A stretch of DNA of 64,000 nt from Pseudomonas extremaustralis. GTDB lineage: Bacteria > Pseudomonadota > Gammaproteobacteria > Pseudomonadales > Pseudomonadaceae. Location of the stretch: positions 2,294,001 through 2,358,000 of the forward strand of contig NZ_LT629689.1 in NCBI RefSeq assembly GCF_900102035.1, read 5' to 3'. How positions within the stretch are numbered: the stretch's first letter is position 1; each line of letters starts with the position of its first letter. Below are positions 34,465 to 44,500 of this stretch, one piece after another. The notes below the pieces were generated by a model. The model saw only the letters and a list, made by a program, of their open reading frames with translations, did no database searches and had not been told where the DNA came from. Both the position numbers and the translations under genes were made by a program.

Positions 34465-36465
34465 TCAAGACTGAGCGGCAAGCGCGAGGACTTCATCGCA
34501 CTTGGGACAGAACTCGTGTTCGCCGGCGAGGTAGCCGTGGACCGGGCAGATCGAGAACGTCGGGGTCACCGTCAGATACGGCAGGCGGAAACGCCCCAAC
34601 GCTTTGCGCACAAGCTGCTTGCAGGCCTGGGTCGAGGAAATCCGCTCGGCCATGTACAGGTGCAACACGGTGCCGCCGGTGTATTTGCATTGCAGTTCGT
34701 CTTGCAGCTCCAGGGCTTCGAAGGGGTCTTCGGTAAAGCCCACCGGCAGTTGCGACGAGTTGGTGTAGTACGGCGCGTCTAAGCTGCCGGCTTGCAGAAT
34801 GTCCGGGTAGCGCTTGCGATCTTCCTTGGCGAAGCGGTAGGTGGTGCCTTCGGCCGGTGTGGCTTCGAGGTTGTAGAGGTGACCGGTTTCTTCCTGGAAG
34901 CGCAGCAAGGTGGCGCGTACATGGTCGAGCAGGCGCAGGGCGAACGCGCGCCCTTCTTCGGTGTGCATGCCCTGGGTGTCATCGGTGAAATTGCGCAGCA
35001 TCTCGTGCATGCCGTTGAGGCCGATGGTGGAGAAGTGGTTGCGCAAGGTGCCCAGGTAGCGCTTGGTGTAGGGATAGAGACCGGCGTCCATGTGGTGCTG
35101 GATCACCTTGCGCTTGACCTCCAGGCTTTCCATGGCCATGTCCATCAGGCTGTCCAGGCGTTGCAGCAAGCCCGAGGTGTCGCCCTTGAACAGGTAACCC
35201 AGGCGCGCGCAGTTGATCGTCACCACTCCCAGGCTGCCGGTCTGCTCCGCCGAACCGAACAATCCGCCACCGCGCTTGAGCAGCTCACGCACGTCCAGTT
35301 GCAGGCGACAGCACATGGAGCGCACCTGGTTGGGCTGCATATCGGAATTGAGGAAGTTCTGGAAATACGGCAAGCCATAGCGCGCGGTCATCTCGAACAG
35401 GCGGTCGGCGTTCTCGCTGTCCCAAGGGAAATCGTGGGTGATGTTGTAGGTCGGAATCGGAAAAGTGAACACCCGGCCCTTGGCGTCCCCGGCCTGCATC
35501 ACTTCGATGTAGGCACGGTTGATCAGCTCCATTTCCGCTTGCAGGTCGCCGTAGGCAAACGGCATTTCCTCGCCGCCGATCACCGGGATTTGCTCGCGCA
35601 GATCCTCCGGGCAAACCCAATCGAAGGTCAGGTTGGTGAACGGCGTCTGGGTGCCCCAGCGCGACGGCACATTGAGGTTGTAGATGAACTCCTGCACCGC
35701 CTGGCGCACCTCGGGGTAGCTCAGTTGGTCCTTGCGCACGTAGGGGGCGAGATAGGTGTCGAACGAGCTGAACGCTTGGGCGCCGGCCCATTCGTTTTGC
35801 AGGGTGCCGAGAAAATTGACCATCTGCCCCAGGGCACTGCTCAAGTGCTTGGGCGGCCCGGCTTCGACACGCCCCGGCACACCATTGAGGCCTTCGTGCA
35901 ACAGCGAGCGCAGGGACCAACCGGCGCAGTAACCGGCGAGCATGTCGAGATCGTGGATATGCAGATCGGCCTCACGGTGGGCGCGGCCGATCTGCTCGCT
36001 GTAGACCTCGTCGAGCCAGTAATTGGCGGTGACCTTGCCCGACACGTTCAGCACCAGCCCGCCCAGGGAGTAGCCCTGGTTGGCGTTGGCCTGCACGCGC
36101 CAGTCTTCGCGGTCGAGGTATTCGTTCATCGAAGTGGCGACTTCCACCAGGGTCTTGCGGTCGCGGCGCAGGCGCCCGTGTTGTTCGCGGTAGACGATGT
36201 AGGCGCGCATCGACAGGAAGTAACCGGCATCCATCAGCACACGTTCGACACTGTCCTGGATCTGTTCGACGTCCAGCCGCTCGATGCCCCTCAGGCGGGC
36301 CAGCACCGCACTCAATAGCAGGTCGACGTCAGCCTCCTGGTACTCGCCGGTGGCGGTGCCGGCAGCGATCAGGGCCTGGCGGATTTTGTCGGCGTCGAAG
36401 GGCACCAGGGTGCCGTCGCGTTTGTGCAGGCGGGTGCTGACCAGCGGGCTGAGCATGCTTTGCAT
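34465..36465 (-). CDS. nrdD: Class III ribonucleoside-triphosphate reductase, catalytic part lacking the glycyl-radical tail
   Basis: 666 residues: an N-terminal ATP-cone (residues ~5-95, VSTRLHKRDGTLVPFDADKI), then the ten-stranded barrel and a C-terminal zinc site (ICPVHGYLAGEHEFCPKCDE). The polypeptide stops just after the zinc site; the RVxGY radical motif is not in it but in the next gene. The enzyme makes dNTPs from NTPs without oxygen. The ATG at 36465 has GGAG 7 bases upstream. A perfect Anr box (36553-36566) lies about 90 bases before the start, so expression should rise under oxygen limitation. Confidence 0.9.
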   Translation of the reverse strand: MQSMLSPLVSTRLHKRDGTLVPFDADKIRQALIAAGTATGEYQEADVDLLLSAVLARLRGIERLDVEQIQDSVERVLMDAGYFLSMRAYIVYREQHGRLRRDRKTLVEVATSMNEYLDREDWRVQANANQGYSLGGLVLNVSGKVTANYWLDEVYSEQIGRAHREADLHIHDLDMLAGYCAGWSLRSLLHEGLNGVPGRVEAGPPKHLSSALGQMVNFLGTLQNEWAGAQAFSSFDTYLAPYVRKDQLSYPEVRQAVQEFIYNLNVPSRWGTQTPFTNLTFDWVCPEDLREQIPVIGGEEMPFAYGDLQAEMELINRAYIEVMQAGDAKGRVFTFPIPTYNITHDFPWDSENADRLFEMTARYGLPYFQNFLNSDMQPNQVRSMCCRLQLDVRELLKRGGGLFGSAEQTGSLGVVTINCARLGYLFKGDTSGLLQRLDSLMDMAMESLEVKRKVIQHHMDAGLYPYTKRYLGTLRNHFSTIGLNGMHEMLRNFTDDTQGMHTEEGRAFALRLLDHVRATLLRFQEETGHLYNLEATPAEGTTYRFAKEDRKRYPDILQAGSLDAPYYTNSSQLPVGFTEDPFEALELQDELQCKYTGGTVLHLYMAERISSTQACKQLVRKALGRFRLPYLTVTPTFSICPVHGYLAGEHEFCPKCDEVLALAAQS

Positions 36466-36552
36466 TGGAAGGCTCCAGACACTACATATAGATTCAATAA
36501 ATACTTTAAACACAACATGCAGTGATGTTACGGCCAGGGGCGTTGGCTACCA

Positions 36553-36566
36553 TTGATCAAGATCAA
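36553..36566. promoter_or_regulatory. Anr/Dnr box upstream of nrdD
   Basis: TTGATCAAGATCAA matches the FNR-family consensus TTGAT-N4-ATCAA exactly. It lies between the moaA stop (36609) and the nrdD start (36465), oriented to drive nrdD-nrdG leftwards. Confidence 0.8.
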
Positions 36567-36608
36567 GTCTGAATGAAGGTCAAAAGGTGGGCGCACGCCC
36601 CTCCCCCA

Positions 36609-37595
36609 TCAGCCTCCGCTCATGTTCATGAACCGCACCACCTGCACCTCCCCGTCCCCGCTGAAATCATGCCGTAACGGCTTGCCTTGCAACCCGCGAC
36701 GCAACGCCGCAACCAACGGCCCGTCGTCCAACGGATAGCGCCGCAGCAGCGCGCGAAAGTCCACCGCGTTGTCCTGCCCCAAGCACAGCAGCAACTGCCC
36801 TTCGACGGTCATGCGCACGCGGTTGCAGCTGCCGCAGAAGTTGTGGGAGTTGGGCGAGATAAAGCCGATGCGTGTCTGCGGATGCCGCGCCAGGCGCACA
36901 TAGCGTGCCGGGCCGCCGCTGTTTTCGGTGCTGTCGAGCAAGGCATGGTGACGGCCGATCACGCTGCGCACTTCATCACTGGCACAGAATGTCTCGCCCC
37001 GTGAACGCCCCACGTCCCCCAGGGGCATTTCCTCGATGAAGCTGATGTCGATGCCCTGGTCGATGGCGTACTGCACCAGCGCCGGCACCTCGTCGAAGTT
37101 GCGCCCTTTCATCACCACGCAATTGAGCTTGACCCGCTCGAACCCCGCGTCCCGCGCCGCTTCGATACCGTCCAGCACCTGGCGCAGATCACCGTTGCGG
37201 GTGATCGCGCGAAAGCGCTCTGCATCCAGGCTGTCGAGGCTGATGTTCATGCGCTTGACCCCGGCCTCCACCAGCGGCCGCGCGAGGCGTGCCAACTGCG
37301 AGCCGTTGCTGGTCATCACCAGTTCGCGCAAGCCCGGCAGCGCCGCGATGGTGCGGCACAGCCCGACAATGCCCGGGCGGATCAACGGCTCGCCGCCAGT
37401 CAGGCGGATCTTGCGCACGCCCTGGCCGACGAACAGCGCGGCCAGGCGTTGCAGCTCCTCCAGGGTCAGCACCTGCTGGCGCGGCAGGAACGTCATGTTT
37501 TTCGCCATGCAATACACACAGCGAAAATCACAACGGTCGGTCACCGACAAGCGCAGGTAATCGATCGAACGGCCCACCCCATCCACCAGGCTCAC
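36609..37595 (-). CDS. moaA: GTP 3',8-cyclase, molybdenum cofactor biosynthesis
   Basis: 328 residues. Radical SAM motif CDFRCVYC near the N-terminus, second cluster [19 protein letters not shown] near the C-terminus, and the terminal Gly-Gly, as required for MoaA. It converts GTP to the first pterin intermediate of the molybdenum cofactor needed by NarG. The start is GTG at 37595, one base after the parvulin stop; longer readings would overlap that gene and have no family support. Its place at the end of the nar operon matches other denitrifying pseudomonads. Confidence 0.9.
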   Translation of the reverse strand: MSLVDGVGRSIDYLRLSVTDRCDFRCVYCMAKNMTFLPRQQVLTLEELQRLAALFVGQGVRKIRLTGGEPLIRPGIVGLCRTIAALPGLRELVMTSNGSQLARLARPLVEAGVKRMNISLDSLDAERFRAITRNGDLRQVLDGIEAARDAGFERVKLNCVVMKGRNFDEVPALVQYAIDQGIDISFIEEMPLGDVGRSRGETFCASDEVRSVIGRHHALLDSTENSGGPARYVRLARHPQTRIGFISPNSHNFCGSCNRVRMTVEGQLLLCLGQDNAVDFRALLRRYPLDDGPLVAALRRGLQGKPLRHDFSGDGEVQVVRFMNMSGG

Positions 37596-37596
37596 G

Positions 37597-38523
37597 TCAC
37601 TGCACCAACGGCGAGTCGGCGCCCTGCAGCGCAATGCCGCGAATGTCCGCCGCGCCGATCAGGGTTTGCAGGTACTGCACCAATGCCTTTTGCCACACGC
37701 CTTGCTGCAACTGGGTGCGGATCGCCACCGCCACCGCTTCATACGGCAGCGGCTGGCCTTCGATACGCTGATCGACACTGATCACATGCCAGCCGTAGCG
37801 ACTTTCCAGCGGCTTGGCGGCCAGGCCCGGCGCCAGGGTGAACAACTGCCGCTCCAGCTCCGGCACGGTCTGGCCCTTGCTCACCTGGCCCAACGAACCG
37901 CCCTGGGCCTTGGACGGGCACGCCGAATACTTGAGCGCCAACTCGGCGAATTGGCCGGGCTGCGCTTTCAGGTCCAGCAGCAGGACTTGCGCCTGACTGT
38001 GGGCCAGATGCCGCGCCTCGGCGTCGTCCGGCGCGCATTCGAGCAGAATGTGCCGCACCGCCAGCAACGGCGCGCTGTGAAAGCGCCCGCGATTGTTGTC
38101 GAAGTAGCGCACACAGGTGGCCTCGTCGCACTCGGGCACCGTGACCTCACGCTCCAGCAGCAAGCGCGTGGCGGCTTCTTCTTCGTTCTCACCGGCGGCG
38201 ATCTCCACCGCCAGGCCCAGCTCGGCGATCCGTTGCTGCAACAGCTCGCGGATCACCAGCGCGCGGGCGGCCGAATACACCGCTTCCTCGCGACTGTCGG
38301 CCGGGTGATATTGCAACTCCATGGCCATGGCCTGCGGCCTGACAGGCACGCCGTTGACGCTGATGATCGGCCATTCCTGCTCACTGCTGGCGATCAACTC
38401 CGGCGCCTTGAGTTCCTCGAACGAAGCCTGGGCCACCACCTCGGCCACCAGCGGTTCTTTGACCGACGAGCCGCAACCACCGCTGCCGCCTTTACCGCCA
38501 CCACATCCGCATCCTGTTGTCAT
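37597..38523 (-). CDS. Parvulin-type peptidyl-prolyl isomerase of the nar operon
   Basis: 308 residues: an N-terminal Gly/Cys-rich segment ([18 protein letters not shown]), a helical chaperone-like region, and a PpiC domain with [40 protein letters not shown] and [11 protein letters not shown]. It is related to NifM-like isomerases. Its conserved position between narI and moaA suggests help in folding or maturing nitrate reductase, though this is not shown. No signal peptide is apparent; the Cys/Gly-rich head could bind a metal. Confidence 0.87.
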   Translation of the reverse strand: MTTGCGCGGGKGGSGGCGSSVKEPLVAEVVAQASFEELKAPELIASSEQEWPIISVNGVPVRPQAMAMELQYHPADSREEAVYSAARALVIRELLQQRIAELGLAVEIAAGENEEEAATRLLLEREVTVPECDEATCVRYFDNNRGRFHSAPLLAVRHILLECAPDDAEARHLAHSQAQVLLLDLKAQPGQFAELALKYSACPSKAQGGSLGQVSKGQTVPELERQLFTLAPGLAAKPLESRYGWHVISVDQRIEGQPLPYEAVAVAIRTQLQQGVWQKALVQYLQTLIGAADIRGIALQGADSPLVQ

Positions 38524-38533
38524 GACGTTCTCC

Positions 38534-39214
38534 TCAATACTTCTGCCGCACGATTTGATAACGACGCCCCAGGTACCAGATCGGCGCGCTGACCATATGC
38601 ACCAAGCGGGTAAACGGGAACAGCACGAACAGGGTCAAGCCCAGCGCCACGTGCGCCTTGTAGATCAGCGACACCGGCTCGATCGACGCCGCCGCATCCA
38701 GCGGCCGCAACAGCACCACGTTCTGCGCCCAGTCGGCGAGCATCACCATCACCGAGCCGTCCATATGCCCGGTTGACGCGACGATGGTCAGCAAGCCGAG
38801 CACCAGCTGCGCGAGCAGCACCAGCAGGATCAGGATGTCCGACGGGCTCGATGTGGCCCGTACACGCGGGTCGCCCAGGCGGCGCTTGACCAGCATCAGC
38901 AGGCCCACCAGGCACAGCAGGCCGAAGACGCCACCGGAGACCATCGCCAGCAACTGCTTGTGTTCAGTGCTGATCACATGGTGATAGACCGACGCCGGGG
39001 TCAGCAGGCCGACAAAGTGCCCGGCCAGCACGAACAGCACGCCGATGTGGAAGAAGTTGCTCGCCACGCGCATGCCACGGTTGTTGAGCATCTGGCTGGA
39101 GCCGGCCTTCCAGGTGTACTGCGACAGGTCGAACCGTGCCCAACTGCCCAACAGGCAGATCGCCAGGGCGACATAGGGGTACACCCCGAATACCAGCAAA
39201 TTCCACTTAGACAT
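38534..39214 (-). CDS. narI: Respiratory nitrate reductase gamma subunit
   Basis: 226-residue membrane cytochrome b subunit with five helices (first: LVFGVYPYVALAICLLGSWA). Paired His ligands for the two haems lie in FHIGVLFVLAGHFVGLL and in the C-terminal AHVALGLTLFVLFPFTRLVH. It oxidises quinol and feeds NarH and NarG. The ATG at 39214 overlaps the narJ stop by 8 bases. Confidence 0.93.
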   Translation of the reverse strand: MSKWNLLVFGVYPYVALAICLLGSWARFDLSQYTWKAGSSQMLNNRGMRVASNFFHIGVLFVLAGHFVGLLTPASVYHHVISTEHKQLLAMVSGGVFGLLCLVGLLMLVKRRLGDPRVRATSSPSDILILLVLLAQLVLGLLTIVASTGHMDGSVMVMLADWAQNVVLLRPLDAAASIEPVSLIYKAHVALGLTLFVLFPFTRLVHMVSAPIWYLGRRYQIVRQKY

Positions 39215-39962
39215 TACCCACCTCCCCGGCTGGCACTGCGGCCCGCCCTTCTTGCTGAAAATCCACCCAGTGCAACGGCACCGCGCTTTCTTCGCGGGCT
39301 TTGCCTGGTGCGCTGGGCATCGAACTGCAACGGTCCTGTTGTTCGGCCTGCATAAAGTCCACCGCTTCCTCTTCCCAGATCTTGTCCAGGGCTTCGAGGG
39401 AGTCGTCACGGGGCTCGGCGGCGACCTGGGCACGCAACTCGGCCACGGCCTGGTGCGGCTCGGCACCGGCGATCTGCAACAACGCCCGGAAGCAACTGGC
39501 GTAGGCGCTCTCGCGCTCGTCCAGGCGCGCGGCGAGCAACGCCAGCAAATGCGCCACATCCGCCAGGCCCTCACGGGCCTCGATGTCTTCGCGGGTCGAG
39601 AGGAACTCCAGGTACAGCGGGATATAGTCCGGCAGCTCCTTGACGTCGATGGCAAACCCGGCCGCTTCGTACTGGGCCATCATGTCGACCATGGCCTGGC
39701 CACGGTCGCGGGACTCGCCGTGGACGTGTTCGAACAACAGCAACGACAGCGAACGCCCCCGACCGAACAGCGCGCCGTAGTGTTCCTGGCCGTCCATCAG
39801 GTCATTGGCGCAAATCAGTTCCAGCAATTCGAACAACGCGCCGCGCTGCTTGGGACTGATTTCCCGCGACTCGATGATCGCCTGTTCCAGTTCGTCGCGG
39901 CCGCTCACCAGGGTGTCGGTGGGGTAGTCCAGCAGCAACGAAATCACTTTAAGAATGCGCAT
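39207..39962 (-). CDS. narJ: Nitrate reductase assembly chaperone
   Basis: 251 residues of the NarJ/TorD helical chaperone family: MRILKVISLLLDYPTDTL, the signature LSLLLFEHVHGESRDRGQAM and LPDYIPLYLEFLS. NarJ is required for cofactor insertion in NarG and membrane attachment of NarGH and is not part of the final enzyme. It begins two bases after narH. Confidence 0.93.
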   Translation of the reverse strand: MRILKVISLLLDYPTDTLVSGRDELEQAIIESREISPKQRGALFELLELICANDLMDGQEHYGALFGRGRSLSLLLFEHVHGESRDRGQAMVDMMAQYEAAGFAIDVKELPDYIPLYLEFLSTREDIEAREGLADVAHLLALLAARLDERESAYASCFRALLQIAGAEPHQAVAELRAQVAAEPRDDSLEALDKIWEEEAVDFMQAEQQDRCSSMPSAPGKAREESAVPLHWVDFQQEGRAAVPAGEVGNV

Positions 39963-39964
39963 GC

Positions 39965-41503
39965 TCAGTCCTCCCAGATCTGTACGGTTTTCAACACGTC
40001 GCGGCGGTTGGCCTTCTTGGCGCCGAACAGGTTGGTGTCGGAGCTGCCGCTACACCCGCTGCCAAAGCTGAAACCACAGCCGGAGCGTTCGGCGAACGCA
40101 TCGCTCATGGCGTCTTCACGGTGCGCACTCGGCACCACGAAGCGGTCTTCGTAGTTGGCGATCGCCAGGTAGCGGTACATCTCTTCCACCTGTTCCACGC
40201 TCAGGCCGACGTCTTCGAGCACTTGCAGGTCCTGCACGCCGTCGACTTGCTGGGAGCGTTTGTAGGCACGCATCGCCAACAGGCGTTTGAGCGCACGCTT
40301 GACCGGTTTTTCATCGCCAGCGGTGAGCATATTGGCCAGGTACCGCAGCGGAATGCGCAGGCTGTCGACATCCGGGATCACCCCGTTCATGCCCACGGTA
40401 CCGGCAGCGGCGGCGTTCTGGATCGGCGACAGTGGCGGCACGTACCAGACCATCGGCAAGGTGCGGTATTCCGGGTGCAGCGGCAGCGCGAGTTTCCAAT
40501 CGACGGCCATTTTGTACACCGGCGAGCGTTGCGCCGAGTCGATCACCGACTGCGGCACGCCATCGGCCAGGGCCTGGCGGATCACTGCCGGGTCATTCGG
40601 GTCGAGGAAGATTTCCAGTTGCTTCTCGTACAGATCCTGCTCGTTGGCGGTGCTCGCCACTTCGCTGATGCGGTCGGCGTCGTAGAGCAGCACGCCGAGG
40701 TAGCGAATCCGACCGACGCAGGTTTCGGCACACACGGTGGGCATGCCGGCTTCGATGCGCGGGTAGCAGAAGATGCACTTCTCGGATTTGCCGCTCTTCC
40801 AGTTGAAGTAGATCTTCTTGTACGGGCAGCCACTGATGCACATGCGCCAGCCACGGCATTTTTCCTGGTCGATCAGCACGATGCCGTCTTCTTCACGCTT
40901 GTAGATCGCACCGCTCGGGCACGACGCCGCGCACGCCGGGTTGAGGCAGTGCTCGCACAGGCGCGGCAGGTACATCATGAAAGTGTTTTCGTACTCGCCA
41001 TAAATGTCGGCCTGGATCTGGTCGAAGTTCTTGTCCTTGCGGCGCTTGGCGAACTCGGTGCCGAGGATTTCCTCCCAGTTGGGGCCCCACTCGATTTTCT
41101 GCATGCGCTTGCCGGACACCAGCGAACGCGGACGCGCGGTCGGTTGGTGCTCGCCCAACGGCGCGGTGTGCAGGTGCTGGTAGTCGAAGTCGAACGGTTC
41201 GTAGTAGTCGTCCAGGCTTGGCAGGTCGGGGTTGGCGAAGATGTTCGCCAACACGCGGAACTTGCCGCCGATGCGCGGGTTGATCGAGCCGTTGGCGTTG
41301 CGCACCCAGCCGCCCTTCCACTTGTCCTGGTTTTCCCATTCTTTCGGGTAACCGATGCCGGGCTTGGACTCGACGTTGTTGAACCAGGCGTATTCCATGC
41401 CTTCACGGCTGGTCCATACGTTTTTGCAGGTGATGGAACAGGTGTGGCAGCCGATGCATTTGTCCAGGTTCAGGACCATGCCGATCTGTGAGCGAATCTT
41501 CAT
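39965..41503 (-). CDS. narH: Respiratory nitrate reductase beta subunit
   Basis: 512 residues carrying four iron-sulfur clusters. Motifs: CIGCHTCSITC at 16-26, CEHCLNPACAASC, CRGWRMCISGC (Trp in place of one Cys, the [3Fe-4S] site) and CIFCYPRIEAGMPTVCAETC. It passes electrons from NarI haem to NarG. The ATG at 41503 has GAGGAG 7 bases upstream and follows the narG stop by one base. The C-terminal FGSGCSGSS tail is a short low-complexity extension. Confidence 0.95.
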   Translation of the reverse strand: MKIRSQIGMVLNLDKCIGCHTCSITCKNVWTSREGMEYAWFNNVESKPGIGYPKEWENQDKWKGGWVRNANGSINPRIGGKFRVLANIFANPDLPSLDDYYEPFDFDYQHLHTAPLGEHQPTARPRSLVSGKRMQKIEWGPNWEEILGTEFAKRRKDKNFDQIQADIYGEYENTFMMYLPRLCEHCLNPACAASCPSGAIYKREEDGIVLIDQEKCRGWRMCISGCPYKKIYFNWKSGKSEKCIFCYPRIEAGMPTVCAETCVGRIRYLGVLLYDADRISEVASTANEQDLYEKQLEIFLDPNDPAVIRQALADGVPQSVIDSAQRSPVYKMAVDWKLALPLHPEYRTLPMVWYVPPLSPIQNAAAAGTVGMNGVIPDVDSLRIPLRYLANMLTAGDEKPVKRALKRLLAMRAYKRSQQVDGVQDLQVLEDVGLSVEQVEEMYRYLAIANYEDRFVVPSAHREDAMSDAFAERSGCGFSFGSGCSGSSDTNLFGAKKANRRDVLKTVQIWED

Positions 41504-41504
41504 C

Positions 41505-44500
41505 TCAGTTCTCCTCGATATCAGTCGGCAATGGGCGCGGCAGATCATCGCCGGTGGAACCATCGAGCCAGTCGACCTTGGCCATTTTGCGCACCACGAC
41601 AAACTCGTCGCGGTTGCAACCGACCGTGCCGTAGTAGTTGAAACCGTAGGCCTGCTGGGCATAGCCGCCGATCATGTGGGTCGGCTTGAGCACCACGCGG
41701 GTCACCGAGTTGTGGTGGCCGCCGCGGGTCTTGGTGGTTTCCGAACCCGGCACGTTCACGATGCGTTCCTGGGCGTGGTACATCATCACCATGCCTTCCT
41801 TGACGCGCTGGCTGACCACCGCACGGGCGGTCAGGGCGCCGTTGACGTTGAAGCATTCGATCCAGTCGTTGTCCTCGATCCCGGCGCGCTTGGCGTCGAT
41901 TTCCGAGAGCCACACAATCGGGCCGCCACGGCTGAGGGTGAGCATCAGCAGGTTGTCGCTGTAGGTGCTGTGGATGCCCCACTTCTGGTGCGGGGTGATC
42001 CAGTTCAGCACGATCTCGGTTTCGCCGTTGCTGCGCTTGCCCTTCACGCCTTCGATGGTCTTGGTGTTGACCGGTGGCCGGTAGCTCATCAACTGCTCGC
42101 CGAACGCCTGCATCCACGGGTGATCCTGGTAGAACTGCTGGCGGCCGGTGATGGTGCGCCATGGGATGTTTTCGTGGACGTTGGTGTAGCCGGCGTTGTA
42201 GCTCACGTGTTCGTCTTCCAGGCCTGACCAGGTCGGGCTGGAGATGATCTTGCGCGGCTGCGCCTGGATATCGCGGAAGCGGATCGCTTCATGGGCCTTG
42301 GAGATCGCCAGGTGGCTGTGGTCGATGCCAGTGAATTCCGACAGCGCGGCCCAGGCTTTCAAGGCCACCTTGCCGTTGGTTTCCGGGGCCAGGGACAGGA
42401 TCACCTCGGCAGCGTCGATGGCCGTGTCGATTTTCGGCCGACCATGGCTGATCCCCGCATCGTTTTCGTGATGGTTGAGCTCGCCGAGGAACTCGACTTC
42501 TTCATCGGTGTTCCAGTTGATGCCCTTGCCGCCGTTGCCGAGTTTTTCCAGCATCGGGCCCAGGGACGAGAACTGCTTGTAGATGTTCGGGTAGTCGCGC
42601 TCCACCACCGCCATGTTTGGCGCGTTCTTGCCGGGCACCGGCGCCACACCGGCACTTTTCCAGTCGGTGCCGCCGAACGGCTGGGCCAGTTCGCCGACGC
42701 TGTCGTGCATCAACGGTACGGTGACCAGGTCTTGCTCCACGCCCAGGTGGCCGACCGACATGGCCGAGAACGCCTTGGCGATGCCTTTGTAGATTTCCCA
42801 GTCGGAACGCGATTCCCACGCCGGGTCGATGGCCGCCGACAGGGGGTGGATGAACGGGTGCATGTCCGAGGTGTTCATGTCGTCTTTTTCGTACCAGGTG
42901 GCGGTCGGCAGGACGATGTCGGAATACACGCAGGTGGAGGACATGCGGAAGTCCAGGGTGGTCACCAGGTCGAGCTTGCCGATGGCGCCGTCCTCGACCC
43001 ATTCGGCCTCGGTGGGCTTGCATTCGGTGCTGTGGCCGATGTCTTCGTTCATCACGCCGTTCTTGGTGCCCAACAGGTACTTGAGCATGTACTCATGGCC
43101 CTTGCCCGACGAACCGAGCAGGTTGGAGCGCCAGATGAACATGTTGCGCGGGAAGTTCACCGGGCTGTCCGGTTGTTCGCAGGCAAAGCGCAGGCTGCCG
43201 TCCTGCCAGGACTTGACCACGTAGTCTTTGGGCGTCATGCCGGCGGCGGCGGCGTCACGGCAGATGTGCAGCGGGTTGGTGTTCAATTGCGGCGCGCTGG
43301 GCAACCAGCCGGCGCGTTCGGCGCGGATGTTGTAGTCCAGGGCGTGTTCGGGGAACTGCGACTTGTCGGCCAGTGGCGAGAGCACATCGTGCATGCTCAT
43401 TTTTTCGTGGCGCCATTGCGAACTGTGGCCATAGAAGAAGCTGGTGCCGTTCATCTGGCGCGGTGGGCGGTTCCAGTCCAGGCCGAACGCCAGGGGCAGC
43501 CAGCCGCATTGCGGGCGCAGTTTTTCCTGGCCAACGTAGTGGGCCCAGCCGCCGCCGGTCTGGCCGACGCAACCGCAGAGCATGAGCATGTTGATCAGCC
43601 CACGGTAGTTCATGTCCATGTGGTACCAGTGGTTCATCGCCGCGCCGACGATGATCATCGAGCGACCCTTGGTCTTGTCGGCGTTGTCGGCGAACTCACG
43701 GGCGATCTGGATGGCTTTCTCGCGGCTGACGCCGGTGATCGCTTCCTGCCACGCCGGGGTGCCCGGCACGCTGGCGTCGTCGTAGTCCTTGGCCACGTTG
43801 TTGCCGCCCAGGCCACGGTCGATAGCCAGGTTGGCCGCCGACAGGTCGAACACGCTGGCGACCTTGGCCACGCTGCCGTCGGCCAGGGTCACGTTGTGCA
43901 CCGGCACGCGGCGGAATTGCACGGCATCGCCGGCCACATGCTGGAAGTGCTCGTGGGCTTCGCCGGCAAAGTACGGGAACGCCACTTCAGCGACGTCGCC
44001 GCCGATCAGACTGAGTTTCAGGTCGATGGCGCGGCCTTCACCGCCTTCTTTGGCGAGGATGTTCCACTTGCCCTTCTCACCCCAGCGATAGCCGATGGAG
44101 CCTTGGGGCGAGACCAGTTCGCCGCTCTCATCGAGGGCGATGGTTTTCCATTCCGGGTTGTTGTCCTGGCCGAGGTTGCCGGTGAGGTCCGAGGCGCGCA
44201 GGAAGCGGTCGGGTTGGAAGCCGGCGCCGGGGGCGAAACCGGTCATCGGCTTGAGCATCACCAGCACCGGCAAGTCGGTGAAGCGCTTGGCGTAGTCGGT
44301 GAAGTAGGCGCTCGGTTTGTCCAGGTGAAATTCTTTGAAGATCACATGGTTGAACGCCTGGGCCAGCGCGGCGTCGGTGCCCTGCTTGGGGTTGAGCCAC
44401 AGGTCGGTGAGCTTGGCCACTTCCGAATAGTCGGGGGTGATCGCCACGGTCTTGGTGCCCTTGTAGCGCACCTCGGTGAAGAAGTGCGCGTCCGGGGTGC

